The notes below the pieces were generated by a model that worked only from the letters and a program-made list of their open reading frames with translations, had not been told where the DNA came from and ran no database searches. Position numbers and translations under genes: made by a program. Of a stretch of DNA of 64,000 nucleotides, positions 1-11,239 are shown piece after piece. The first letter of the stretch is position 1. Every line of letters begins with the position of its first letter. This DNA comes from Streptomyces sp. R28 (GTDB taxonomy: Bacteria; Actinomycetota; Actinomycetes; Streptomycetales; Streptomycetaceae): NCBI RefSeq assembly GCF_041052385.1, contig NZ_CP163439.1, positions 1,364,001 to 1,428,000 of the forward strand, written 5' to 3'.

Positions 1-576
1 GTAGGTGGTGACCCGGTGCGTCAGGCTGCCCTCGGGCTCGGGCGGGTTCTGGGGGGTGCAGCCGTTGTTCCTGACGAACGTGTCCCGCATCGCCCGTCCG
101 CCGGAGATGCCGAGAACACTGTCCCTGAGGCCGTGCACTCCGAGGTAGGCGATGGGCTGGGTGCCCCCGCCGGAGTTGGCCCAGCCGTTGTTGAGGCCTT
201 GTGGTGCGACGAAGATGGCGCTGTTGTCCGCCAGGCGCTGGAGCCCGTAGTAGGCCCAGGTGCCCGTTTCCACCGTGCGGCCCGTGGAGACGTCGGTGGA
301 GGTGCCGCCCAGCCAGTGGAACCCGAAGATCAGCCGGTAGGCGCGGTTGCGGTCGTAGCCGTCCGGGATCCGCAGGATGAAGCTCCGGTTCTTGCCGCCG
401 CTCTGGATCGTGTACGTACCGCTCGTCAGGGTGGGGGCCTTGCCGCAGCCGGGGCTCGCGGCAGCGGTGCTGACGGGCGCGGCAGCCGTGCGGCCCAGTG
501 CCGTGCCGCCCATGCCGAGGACCAACAGCACCGCGACCAGGGCGGGCCACAAGAGGAGTCTCGTCCTTGTCATCAT
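1..576 (-). pseudogene. CE1 feruloyl-esterase-like gene, 3' end outside window, catalytic segment deleted
   Basis: Reads leftward from an ATGATG at 571-576 and is open to the window edge (192 codons seen). An N-terminal hydrophobic signal peptide (about residues 1-33) predicts secretion. The mature part starts with a Cys-Gly-Lys-Ala-Pro stretch, then an IPDGYDRNRAYRLIFGFHW segment and VAPQGLNNGW, which I recognise as the start of CE1 feruloyl or acetylxylan esterases related to PHB depolymerases. Immediately after NSGG the protein jumps to GTQPIAYLGVHG, which normally lies about 60 residues further on. The intervening block that carries the GxSxGG nucleophile elbow is absent, although the frame stays open. 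The junction lies near 158-172, where SGG-coding bases recur, so slipped recombination (or misassembly) is plausible. Without its serine the product should be catalytically dead. Family call likely; deletion inferred from memory of the family. Confidence 0.6.
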
Positions 577-614
577 GCGACTCCCCTTCTGTTCGAGCAT
601 CGCCATGGGTCGGG

Positions 615-2033
615 TCAGGACGTGCCGGGGGTGAACTGCCACCAGTTCATGTTCAGCAGGTAGCCGCTGCCGCCGGTGAACCGCAGGTAGAGGTCCTGGG
701 TTCCTGCCGCGCCGCCGACCGGGCAGGTCACCGTCGTCCAGGTCTGCCAGCCCCCGGTGTTCGGCACACCGCACCGGCCCACGACCGTCCCGCTCGGCGA
801 ACCCAGGCGCAGTTCGACGGTGCCGCCGGCGCTGGCCGAGGCCACGCGCGCAGTGAAGGAGGATGCGCCCGGCCCGAAGGCCACGCCCTTGACCTTGATG
901 TAGTCGCCGTTGTCGATCCAGCCGACGTTCATTCCGCCGTCACTGGTCCATTCGGTCTCGATCCCGGAACCCCAGGCGAGCGTCTCGGCCTCCTGGCGGA
1001 CGTACGGGTTGAGCGTGTCGGCCTGGGGTGCGCCGCTGTTCGTCATGTTGATCACGGGGATCGTGCCGTCGGCGTTGTAGGAGAACCTCTCCACCGCGAC
1101 CGAGCGGGTGAAGCCGCCGCCGCCCGGGAGCGCGCCGTTGTGATAGAAGAAATACGAGTTGCCCTTAAAGTCCACGATGCCCGGGTGGTTGGTGAAGCTG
1201 TTGCCCTGGGCGGGCATGACTGTTCCACGGTAGGTCCACGGCCCGGTCGGGCTGGGTGCCGTGGAGTAGGCGATGAACTCCTGGCAGCACTTGGCCGCAT
1301 ACACGATGTAGTACAGACCGCCCCGTTTGTAGACCCAGGGTCCTTCTTCGTACAGCGTGGGACGGTCGGGGTTGTCGGTGCGGGTGCCGAAGCCCGCGGT
1401 GGTGAGCGGAATTCTGGTGGGGCTGCCCGCGTAGGACGTCATGTCCGCGTTCAGCTTGACGTACCACAGGTTCGGGTTACCCCAGTACAGGTAGGCCTGA
1501 CCGTCGTCGTCGATGAAGACGGTCGGGTCGATCTCAGTGTTCTCCACCAGCGGATGGCCGAGGGCGTCCCGGAACGGGCCGGTGGGGCTGTCCGCCACCG
1601 CCACGCCGATGGCGAACTGGCCGGTCCCCCGGACCGTCACCGGCACGTACCAGTAGAACTTGCCGCCCCGTTCGACGGCCTGGCCCGCCCACGCGTTGTC
1701 GGCCGCCCAGCTGAAGGTGTTCAGGCTGAGCGGTGAGCCGTGGTCGGTCCAGTTGACCATGTCGGCGGAGGACCACACCCGCCAGTCCTTCATCACGAAG
1801 GAGGAGGTGGAGCCGTCCTCGTCGTGCCCGGTGTAGAGGTAGACCCGCCCGTTGTGCACCAGTGGGGAAGGGTCGGCGGTGTAGACGTGCTGCACGATCG
1901 GGTTGTCGGCCCTGGCCTCTGTGGGATGCACCGCGGCGGGAAGGACGGCGAACGTCAGCAGGAGGCCCACCACCCAGGCGGCTGCCCGGGTGAACCTCGT
2001 GCCGGTGGTGGGTATCGGTCGAACCGTGCTCAT
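615..2033 (-). CDS. Secreted GH43 arabinofuranosidase/xylosidase with C-terminal CBM6
   Basis: 472 residues from an ATG with a GGAGG ribosome site six bases upstream. Longer upstream reading belongs to the damaged GH27 gene. Residues 1-40 form a secretory signal. The five-bladed GH43 domain follows: the general-base Asp lies in YTADPSPLVHNGRVYLYTGHD, the pKa-modulating Asp in TEIDPTVFIDDDGQAYLYWG and the general-acid Glu in YEEGPWVYKRGGLYYIVYA. From about residue 345 a CBM6-type beta-sandwich begins (RQEAETLAWGSGIET to the end), usual for xylan or arabinoxylan binding. Most GH43-CBM6 enzymes of this layout remove arabinose or xylose from arabinoxylan. It lies between the CE1 and GH27 genes on the same strand and may be co-transcribed with them. 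The exact substrate cannot be fixed from sequence. Confidence 0.88.
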   Translation of the reverse strand: MSTVRPIPTTGTRFTRAAAWVVGLLLTFAVLPAAVHPTEARADNPIVQHVYTADPSPLVHNGRVYLYTGHDEDGSTSSFVMKDWRVWSSADMVNWTDHGSPLSLNTFSWAADNAWAGQAVERGGKFYWYVPVTVRGTGQFAIGVAVADSPTGPFRDALGHPLVENTEIDPTVFIDDDGQAYLYWGNPNLWYVKLNADMTSYAGSPTRIPLTTAGFGTRTDNPDRPTLYEEGPWVYKRGGLYYIVYAAKCCQEFIAYSTAPSPTGPWTYRGTVMPAQGNSFTNHPGIVDFKGNSYFFYHNGALPGGGGFTRSVAVERFSYNADGTIPVINMTNSGAPQADTLNPYVRQEAETLAWGSGIETEWTSDGGMNVGWIDNGDYIKVKGVAFGPGASSFTARVASASAGGTVELRLGSPSGTVVGRCGVPNTGGWQTWTTVTCPVGGAAGTQDLYLRFTGGSGYLLNMNWWQFTPGTS

Positions 2034-2098
2034 GATGGCCTCCGGTGGACGGCAACTGGCGGCTGGCGGCTGGGCTGTTGGCCGGTGCGCGATCCCCT

Positions 2099-3873
2099 TC
2101 ACGCGCGGGCCCACTTCTGGTTGTTCTGGCCGTTGCAGGTCCACAGGACCAGCGGGGTGCCGTTGGCGGTGGCGGCCCCGTTGACGTCGAGGCACAGCCC
2201 GGCGTGGACGTTGCGGATCGTCCCGTCGGAGCCGACGGTCCACTTCTGGTTGTTCTGGCCGTTGCAGGGCCAGGTGATGACCCGGGTGCCGTTGGTGGTG
2301 CCCTGGTTGTAGGCGTCCAGGCATTTGTCGCCGTAGACGCGGATCTCGCCGCCGGCCCATGTGGTCCAGAGCTGGTTGGCGGCCGTGTGGCAGTCCCAGA
2401 TCAGTGCCGTGGCCCCGGCCGCGGTGGAGGCGTTGTCGACGTCCAGGCAGCGGCCGGAGGCGTTGCCGCGCAGCCGGGAGGTGGTGGCGGCCAGCGGGCT
2501 GCCGCCGCTCACCCGGAACACGGCCACGCCGTGCGCGGGGACGCTCGCCGAGATCTGGCCGGACGTGCTCGACGTGCCGCCGGTCCACAGGTCCGTGAGG
2601 GTGAACGACCCGCCGGACAGGCCGACTTGAGCGGCCGTGGTGCTGACCGTCGCCGTGCCCCCTCCCCGGTTGAACAGGCCCACCGCGACCGAGCCGTCGC
2701 CGGTCCACAGGTCCGTGAGGTGTGAACGACCCGCCGGACAGGCCGACTTGAGCGGCCGTGGTGCTGACCGTCGCCGTGCCCCCTCCCCGGTTGAACAGGC
2801 CCACCGCGACCGAGCCGTCGGACAGGGGCTTGGCGAATATCTCGGTGCCGCCGTCGTCGCGCCCTGCGCCCCCCCGCCCGCGCCCAGAGAGTCCTGGTTG
2901 ACCGCCAGCAGGCGCGGGTTGCGCAGGATCGCGCTCACGTCGGCGGACATGGTGCGGATGTCGTTGCCGGCCATGAGGGGGGCCGAGAGCAGTGCCCACA
3001 GGGCGAAGCGTGGGAGCGGGACTCGGTCAGGGACAGGCCGGGTCGGCCGACGACCAGCATGTCGGGGTCGTTCCAGTGTCCCGGGCCCGACTGCGCGGCC
3101 AGCGGCGCGGTGATGTCGAGGACGTTGCCGACGCCCATCGGGTAGCTGTTGGTGTTGTTGTTCTGCCAGATGTCGAGCAGGTCCTCGGTCGTCCGCCACA
3201 GGTCGGCGACCTCGCCCCAGTTGTACTTGTCGCCGGTGGGGGCGTGGAAGCTGTTGGGGTTGATGCTGTAGACGATGGGCCGGCCGGTGGCGCGCAGGGC
3301 GTCGCGCATGATGGTGAACTGTGCGATCTGCTCGCTCAGGGTGCCGCTGCCGGAGCACCAGTCGTACTTGAGGTAGTCGACGCCCCACGAGGCGAACGAC
3401 GCGTTGGCGTCCTGGGCCTCGTGGCCCTTGCTGCCCGTGGCGCCCGGGTAGGTGCCCACGCCCTGCGCGCACGTCTTCTCGTTGGGTGCCTGGTAGATGC
3501 CGAACTTCAGGCCCTTGCCGTGGATGTAGTCCCCGAGGGCCTTCATGCCGCTGGGGAACTTGGTCGGGTTGGCCCGCAGGTTGCCCGCGCTGTCACGCTG
3601 CGGGTCGAACCAGCAGTCGTCGACGACGACGTACTGGTAGCCCGCGTCCTTCATGCCCGAGGACACCATCGCGTCGGCGGCCTGGCGCACCTGCGCCTCG
3701 GTGATCCCGCATCCGAAGCTGTTCCAGCTGTTCCAGCCCAGCGGCGGGGTGAGCGCGGGGCTGCCCGGCGCGGCCGAAGCGGTGGAGTGGACAGAAGCCG
3801 TGAAGGACGCGGCGACCGCCAGCGAGGCGGCCGCGAAGAGACGGAGCAGTCGTCTGCCTGATCGTCTGGGCAC
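2099..3873 (-). pseudogene. GH27 alpha-galactosidase with ricin-type lectin domain, three frameshifts
   Basis: Starts at a GTG with AAAGGAG upstream and a clear signal peptide, then TPPLGWNSWNSFGC, YVVVDDCWF, the nucleophile motif YLKYDWC and the acid/base motif GHWNDPDML, all diagnostic of GH27. The frame breaks at about 3008-3010, where two extra bases separate SRSH from FALWALLSAPLMAGNDIR. It breaks again in a C7 homopolymer at 2869-2875, after NQDSLGAGG, and a third time near 2720, inside the second copy of a 120-bp tandem duplication. Between and after the breaks the family sequence continues (beta-sandwich, then a CBM13 beta-trefoil with QxW-type NNQKW repeats to the stop at 2099). As given, no intact protein is made. 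A homopolymer break suggests that sequencing error is possible for at least one indel. Confidence 0.85.
2581..2821. repeat. 120-bp near-perfect tandem duplication inside the GH27 gene
   Basis: Positions 2581-2700 and 2701-2821 are the same sequence apart from a one-base insertion early in the second copy (tgaggGTG versus tgaggTGTG). Each copy encodes the block DGSVAVGLFNRGGG through SFTLTDLWTG, so an in-frame event would have added 40 residues to the C-terminal beta-sandwich. The extra base instead shifts the frame. Confidence 0.95.
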
Positions 3874-3987
3874 CGTGGACTCCTTTCAGAGAGTTGCCAT
3901 GGGCTGGTCCGGCGCATGGTGGACAGACAGCGGATGACAATTGCGCGTGGCTGGCCCATGTCATGTATACGTCAGATGCATACTGTT

Positions 3988-4008
3988 CGAAATTTCGGTC
4001 GAATTTCG
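3988..4008. promoter_or_regulatory. Two adjacent CGAA-TTCG palindromes (putative LacI-family operator)
   Basis: CGAAATTTCG at 3988-3997 is followed two bases later by CGAATTTCG at 4000-4008. Such short inverted repeats resemble operators of LacI-family xylan or xyloside regulators of Streptomyces (BxlR type). Assignment to that regulator is inference; the regulator gene is not in the window. Confidence 0.55.
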
Positions 4009-4153
4009 AATCGCCGACCTCACGATGCTAGAGAGACTCCCGAGCATGTCAACACCATTCGGCCACCCAGTTGCCCCGATGGCGCCGGTCGATCCGGCGG
4101 CAGCGGAACGCCGGAGGAACGCCCGGGCGATCCCCTGACGGCACCCAAGGCTT

Positions 4154-4165
4154 CGAAATATTTCG
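4154..4165. promoter_or_regulatory. CGAAATATTTCG palindrome
   Basis: Perfect 12-bp palindrome in the GH27/GH43 divergent region, about 150 bp before the GH43 start. It shares the CGAA/TTCG arms with the pair at 3988-4008 and with the two sites upstream of the sugar importer. Confidence 0.5.
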
Positions 4166-4314
4166 CCCTCATTACCGAATCCTGCGACAGCTATTGACGG
4201 GATGTATCGGGTTCATATCATCCTGAATGCTCAACGGGTCAGTCAGTGTTCGCGATCTCGAACACGTGGAGGTCGACCCGCCACCGCAGCACTCCCTCGC
4301 AGAGAGAACGACAC

Positions 4315-8059
<3,745 letters not shown>

Positions 8060-8062
8060 CCA

Positions 8063-8098
8063 CATGGGCCCCGCTCCGCGCGCGGAGCGGGGCCCATG
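8063..8098. terminator. Bidirectional hairpin terminator
   Basis: Perfect 18+18 palindrome beginning CATGGGCCCCGCTCCGCG, placed between the convergent GH10-GH62 and GH12 genes, four bases after the former's stop. No U-tract, as is common in high-GC actinomycetes. Confidence 0.85.
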
Positions 8099-8123
8099 CC
8101 CGTTCTTCCGGCCTGGTGTCGGG

Positions 8124-8840
8124 TCAGCCGCCGCTGACGGTCAGGTTGTTGGTGTTGAAGTTGAGTCCGCCGGACGACGAGGTGACTTCATAGCCGAACT
8201 GGACGTCGCCGATGATCTCGTTGCCGGGCATCCAGCCCTTGGTGTAGGCGATCCAGTTGAGGACCGGCTTGATGTCCACGGTGCCGGAGTTGGAGTCGGA
8301 CGTCCGCAGGAACGAGAACACCTGGTTCGAGCCGTTGGTGCCCTTGTAGACGTTCCAGTTGTGGCCGCCGAGCGTGACGTTGCCCTGGTAGGAGCCGATC
8401 GGGCCGACGGATCCGTTGTAGTTGACCCAGAGCATGATCTCGTACTGGTGGTCGTTGTCCCAGATGTCGTACGACGTGTTGTACGCGCCGGACGACGGGA
8501 CGCTGACGTTGTAGTTGCTGGTGAGCCAGCCGAGGGAGTCGATCGTCTTGTTGATCGTTTTGGTTGAGTTGGCGTAGGACTTGATGCCGCCGGTGTTGGG
8601 GTGGTTGGCCCAGACACCCCAGTTGGTCCCGGAGTTGGCCCAGGTGCACTGGCTGCCGGCGCCGGAGCCCCAGACGTTGTTGTAGAGCTTGTAGCCGTCC
8701 AGGCTGGTGCCGCCATACCGGTCGCAGGTGTTCCAGACGGCGGCGGAGGCGGGGGCGGAGGCGAGGCCGACGGTGGCGCATAGAGCCATCGCCGGCGCCA
8801 GCACCGCCATGCTGACCTTGCCTATCGTGCTTTTTACCAT
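8124..8840 (-). CDS. Secreted GH12 endoglucanase/xyloglucanase
   Basis: 238 residues from an ATG with GGAAGGGA upstream, and a signal peptide ending near Ala34. The whole mature protein is one GH12 jelly-roll: WNTCDRYGG start, LYNNVWG, TCTWANSGTNWGVW-type strand, nucleophile Glu134 in HQYEIMLWVNY and acid/base Glu218 in QFGYEV. No binding module is attached. GH12 enzymes cut beta-1,4-glucans, and several act on xyloglucan, which would fit the adjacent GH74/GH42 unit; sequence alone does not decide between cellulose and xyloglucan. It is transcribed away from the GH42 gene's side by a short gap of relic DNA. Confidence 0.9.
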   Translation of the reverse strand: MVKSTIGKVSMAVLAPAMALCATVGLASAPASAAVWNTCDRYGGTSLDGYKLYNNVWGSGAGSQCTWANSGTNWGVWANHPNTGGIKSYANSTKTINKTIDSLGWLTSNYNVSVPSSGAYNTSYDIWDNDHQYEIMLWVNYNGSVGPIGSYQGNVTLGGHNWNVYKGTNGSNQVFSFLRTSDSNSGTVDIKPVLNWIAYTKGWMPGNEIIGDVQFGYEVTSSSGGLNFNTNNLTVSGG

Positions 8841-8876
8841 GGTGTCCCTTCCACGGGTGGGGGGAATTGTGGGGTG

Positions 8877-9275
8877 CTACCACGCCCCTTGGCTGAGGAC
8901 GTGGTCCTCTCCGGCGACGAGATCGATCGGCTGCGCGTCTCCGGAGGAAGCCCTGACTTCGATACGGACGGTGCGAGTCGGCTTCAGGACCGACCTCGCC
9001 CCGTCGGGCGCCCAGGCCAGGGTGACCTCGGCGCCGAACCGCGTGCGTACGCCCGTGAGTCGGCCCGCCGGGAGAGCGGGAGGCTGCGCGGGCAGGAGGA
9101 CCAGTCGGTGGGGGGCGACTGGAGAGGCGTCTCGATGAGGACGGCGGGCAGGGTGTGCGCGGCGTCGGCGCTGCAGACGTGGCGGCGAGAGTGATCTCGT
9201 CGAGCGGCCGGACACCGTAGAGGTGGCTCAGGTGACGGCGGTCGTCGGTGTCCTCCAGTCGGTGAGCGCGGTCAT
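8877..9275 (-). pseudogene. Relic of a GH95-like alpha-L-fucosidase
   Basis: Immediately downstream of the GH42 gene on the minus strand, three frames carry pieces of one family in order. The first is DDRRHLSHLYGV (compare the HxHxSHLYGL motif of GH95), then AAHTLPAVLIETPL, then LVLLPAQPPALPAGRLTGVRTRFGAEVTLAW, which matches the C-terminal beta-domain of GH95 (LLPALPxxWPxGxVxGLRARGG). The pieces need at least two frame changes to join, and the large N-terminal catalytic part is missing. An ATGA overlap with the GH42 stop marks where the old gene joined the operon. GH95 enzymes release alpha-1,2-linked fucose, for example from xyloglucan. Assignment by eye; moderate certainty. Confidence 0.5.
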
Positions 9276-11239
9276 GGCCGGAGCACCGCCGCCCCGTAGC
9301 GGCCGAGGGTGACCCGGTCGGTGACGGCCGACCCCGTCAGCAGGTCGTGGTGGGTGCCGGGCACCTCCACGGTCACCGGCTCGCGGCCGTGGTTGAGCAC
9401 GAACAGCACCTCGCCCCGGCGTACGGCCTCGACCTGCTCGGGGAGGCCGTCGAGCACCGGCCGGACGCCCGCGCCGGAGGCGATCCGGGCCAGCAGGTCG
9501 CTCAGCGCCCAAGGCTCCGGGAGCGTGGAGACGTACCAGGCCCGGTCCTTGCGCAGGACGGCGGGCAGTCCGTCGAGTTCACCGCCCCGGTACGGGACGC
9601 TCTCCTCGGCGGTGCCGTCGGCCTCCAGCTCCTCGGACCACAGCGTGCCTCTGAAGCCCTCGCAGGTGACGGTCTCCTCCGCGTCCAGCGGCCACCACTC
9701 GTGCAGGGTGCGGATGCCGAACAGCTCGCGCAGCCGGGCGTCCATGCCGCCGGGCCGCACCCGGTCGTCCTCGTCGGCGACACCGGTCAGGAACCCGCAG
9801 ACGAGGGTGCCGCCCCGGCGGACGTAGGCGAGGAGGTTCTCGACCGCCGCGCCCGTGAGGAGGTACAGCTGCGGCACGACGACGAGACGGTACGCGGACA
9901 GGTCGTGCTCGGGGTGGGCGAAGTCGGTGGTGAGGTGGGCCTGCCACAGGGCACGGTGCCAGGCCTTGAGCACGTCCGCGTGCTCGACCTGCTGGGACAG
10001 ACGGCCGTCCTGGGCGCCGGCCCACCAGGCGTGCCAGTCGTGCAGGACGGCGACGTCCGCGGTGATGTTCCCGCCCGACACCTCCGGCGCGATCCTCGCG
10101 AGGTCCGCGCCGAGCTGCTTGACCTCCTGGAAGGTACGGCCGCGCTCCCCGGCGTGGCTGACCATCCCGGAGTGGAACTTCTCCGCGCCCTGCCGGGACT
10201 GCCGCCACTGGAAGTAGCAGACGGCGTCGGCGCCGCGGGCCACGGCTTGCAGAGACCACAGGCGGTTGAGGCCCCGGGGCTTGGGGTGGTTGACGCCCCG
10301 CCAGTTGACCGGCCCGGCCGCCTGCTCCATGAGCATCCACGGCCCGCGTGCCTGGGAGCGGGTCATGTCCTGGATGAGAGCGCCGTTCTGGGCGCCCAGC
10401 GGATCACGCGGATCCGGATAGATGTCGACGGAGACGACGTCCTCCTCCCCTGCCCAGCGCCACGCGTCCTGCCCGACCCACAGCGGCATGAAGTTGGTGG
10501 TGACGGGGGTGTGCGGGGTGTGGCGGCGGACGATGTCCCGCTCGGCCGTATAGCACTCCAGGAGCATGTCGGAGGTGAAGCGTTTGAAGTCCAGGGTCTG
10601 GGTGGGATTGCGCATGTAGTGCGGCAGGCGGGGCGGCAGGATGCCGTCCCAGGTGTCGTAGCCCTGGCTCCAGAAGGCGGTCCCCCAGGCCTCGTTGAGG
10701 GCGTCGAGCGTGCCGTACTTCTCCCGCAGCCATCGTCGGAAGGTGGCTGCCGCCTCGTCGCCGAAGTCGGAGGTGCAGTACTCGTTGTTGATGTGCCACA
10801 TCGTCAGGGCCGGGTGGCTGCCGTAGCGGGCGGCGAGGTCCTCGGTGATGGCGGCGGCGTAGCGCCGGTAGGTGGCGCTGGAGTGCGAGAAGTGCTGCCG
10901 GCCGCCCCACCACTCGGTGCGGCCGTCCTCGGTGACGGGCAGGGTGTCGGGGTGCAGCCGGCCCATCCAGGGCGGGGGCGAGGAGGTCGGGGTGGCGAGG
11001 ACGACGCCGATGCCGTTCTCGTGCATGAGGTCCATCAGCCGGTCGAGCCAGCCGAAGTTCCGCTCCCCTGGGCGGGGTTCGAGCTTGGCCCAGGAGAAGA
11101 CGCCGAGGGTGACCGAGTTGACGCCGGCCTCCTTCATCAGCCGGACGTCCTCGTGCCAGGTCTCCTCGGGCCACTGCTCGGGGTTGTAGTCGCCGCCGAA
11201 GAGGAGGCGGCCGCGCGTGGTGTCGGCGAGGGTCGGCAT
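9272..11239 (-). CDS. GH42 beta-galactosidase
   Basis: 655 residues, no signal peptide, so probably cytoplasmic. The TIM barrel carries GGDYNPEQWPEETW near the N-terminus, acid/base Glu153 in HINNEYC and nucleophile Glu305 in PWMLMEQAAG. A trimerisation domain (about 390-600) and a small C-terminal beta-domain follow, as in full-length GH42 enzymes. It hydrolyses terminal beta-galactose from short oligosaccharides. The ATG overlaps the GH74 stop (TGATG), so translation is coupled. In this operon the likely job is to remove galactose from imported xyloglucan oligosaccharides. No frameshift, unlike other glycosidases nearby. Confidence 0.92.
   Translation of the reverse strand: MPTLADTTRGRLLFGGDYNPEQWPEETWHEDVRLMKEAGVNSVTLGVFSWAKLEPRPGERNFGWLDRLMDLMHENGIGVVLATPTSSPPPWMGRLHPDTLPVTEDGRTEWWGGRQHFSHSSATYRRYAAAITEDLAARYGSHPALTMWHINNEYCTSDFGDEAAATFRRWLREKYGTLDALNEAWGTAFWSQGYDTWDGILPPRLPHYMRNPTQTLDFKRFTSDMLLECYTAERDIVRRHTPHTPVTTNFMPLWVGQDAWRWAGEEDVVSVDIYPDPRDPLGAQNGALIQDMTRSQARGPWMLMEQAAGPVNWRGVNHPKPRGLNRLWSLQAVARGADAVCYFQWRQSRQGAEKFHSGMVSHAGERGRTFQEVKQLGADLARIAPEVSGGNITADVAVLHDWHAWWAGAQDGRLSQQVEHADVLKAWHRALWQAHLTTDFAHPEHDLSAYRLVVVPQLYLLTGAAVENLLAYVRRGGTLVCGFLTGVADEDDRVRPGGMDARLRELFGIRTLHEWWPLDAEETVTCEGFRGTLWSEELEADGTAEESVPYRGGELDGLPAVLRKDRAWYVSTLPEPWALSDLLARIASGAGVRPVLDGLPEQVEAVRRGEVLFVLNHGREPVTVEVPGTHHDLLTGSAVTDRVTLGRYGAAVLRP

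Larger units (their letters stand above)
3874..4314. promoter_or_regulatory. Divergent control region between GH27 and GH43 genes
   Basis: This 441-bp gap separates the leftward GH27 gene from the rightward GH43 gene, contains no credible coding sequence and is locally AT-richer than its surroundings. It should hold both promoters. It contains three CGAA...TTCG palindromes listed separately, at 3988-3997, 4000-4008 and 4154-4165. Confidence 0.7.
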
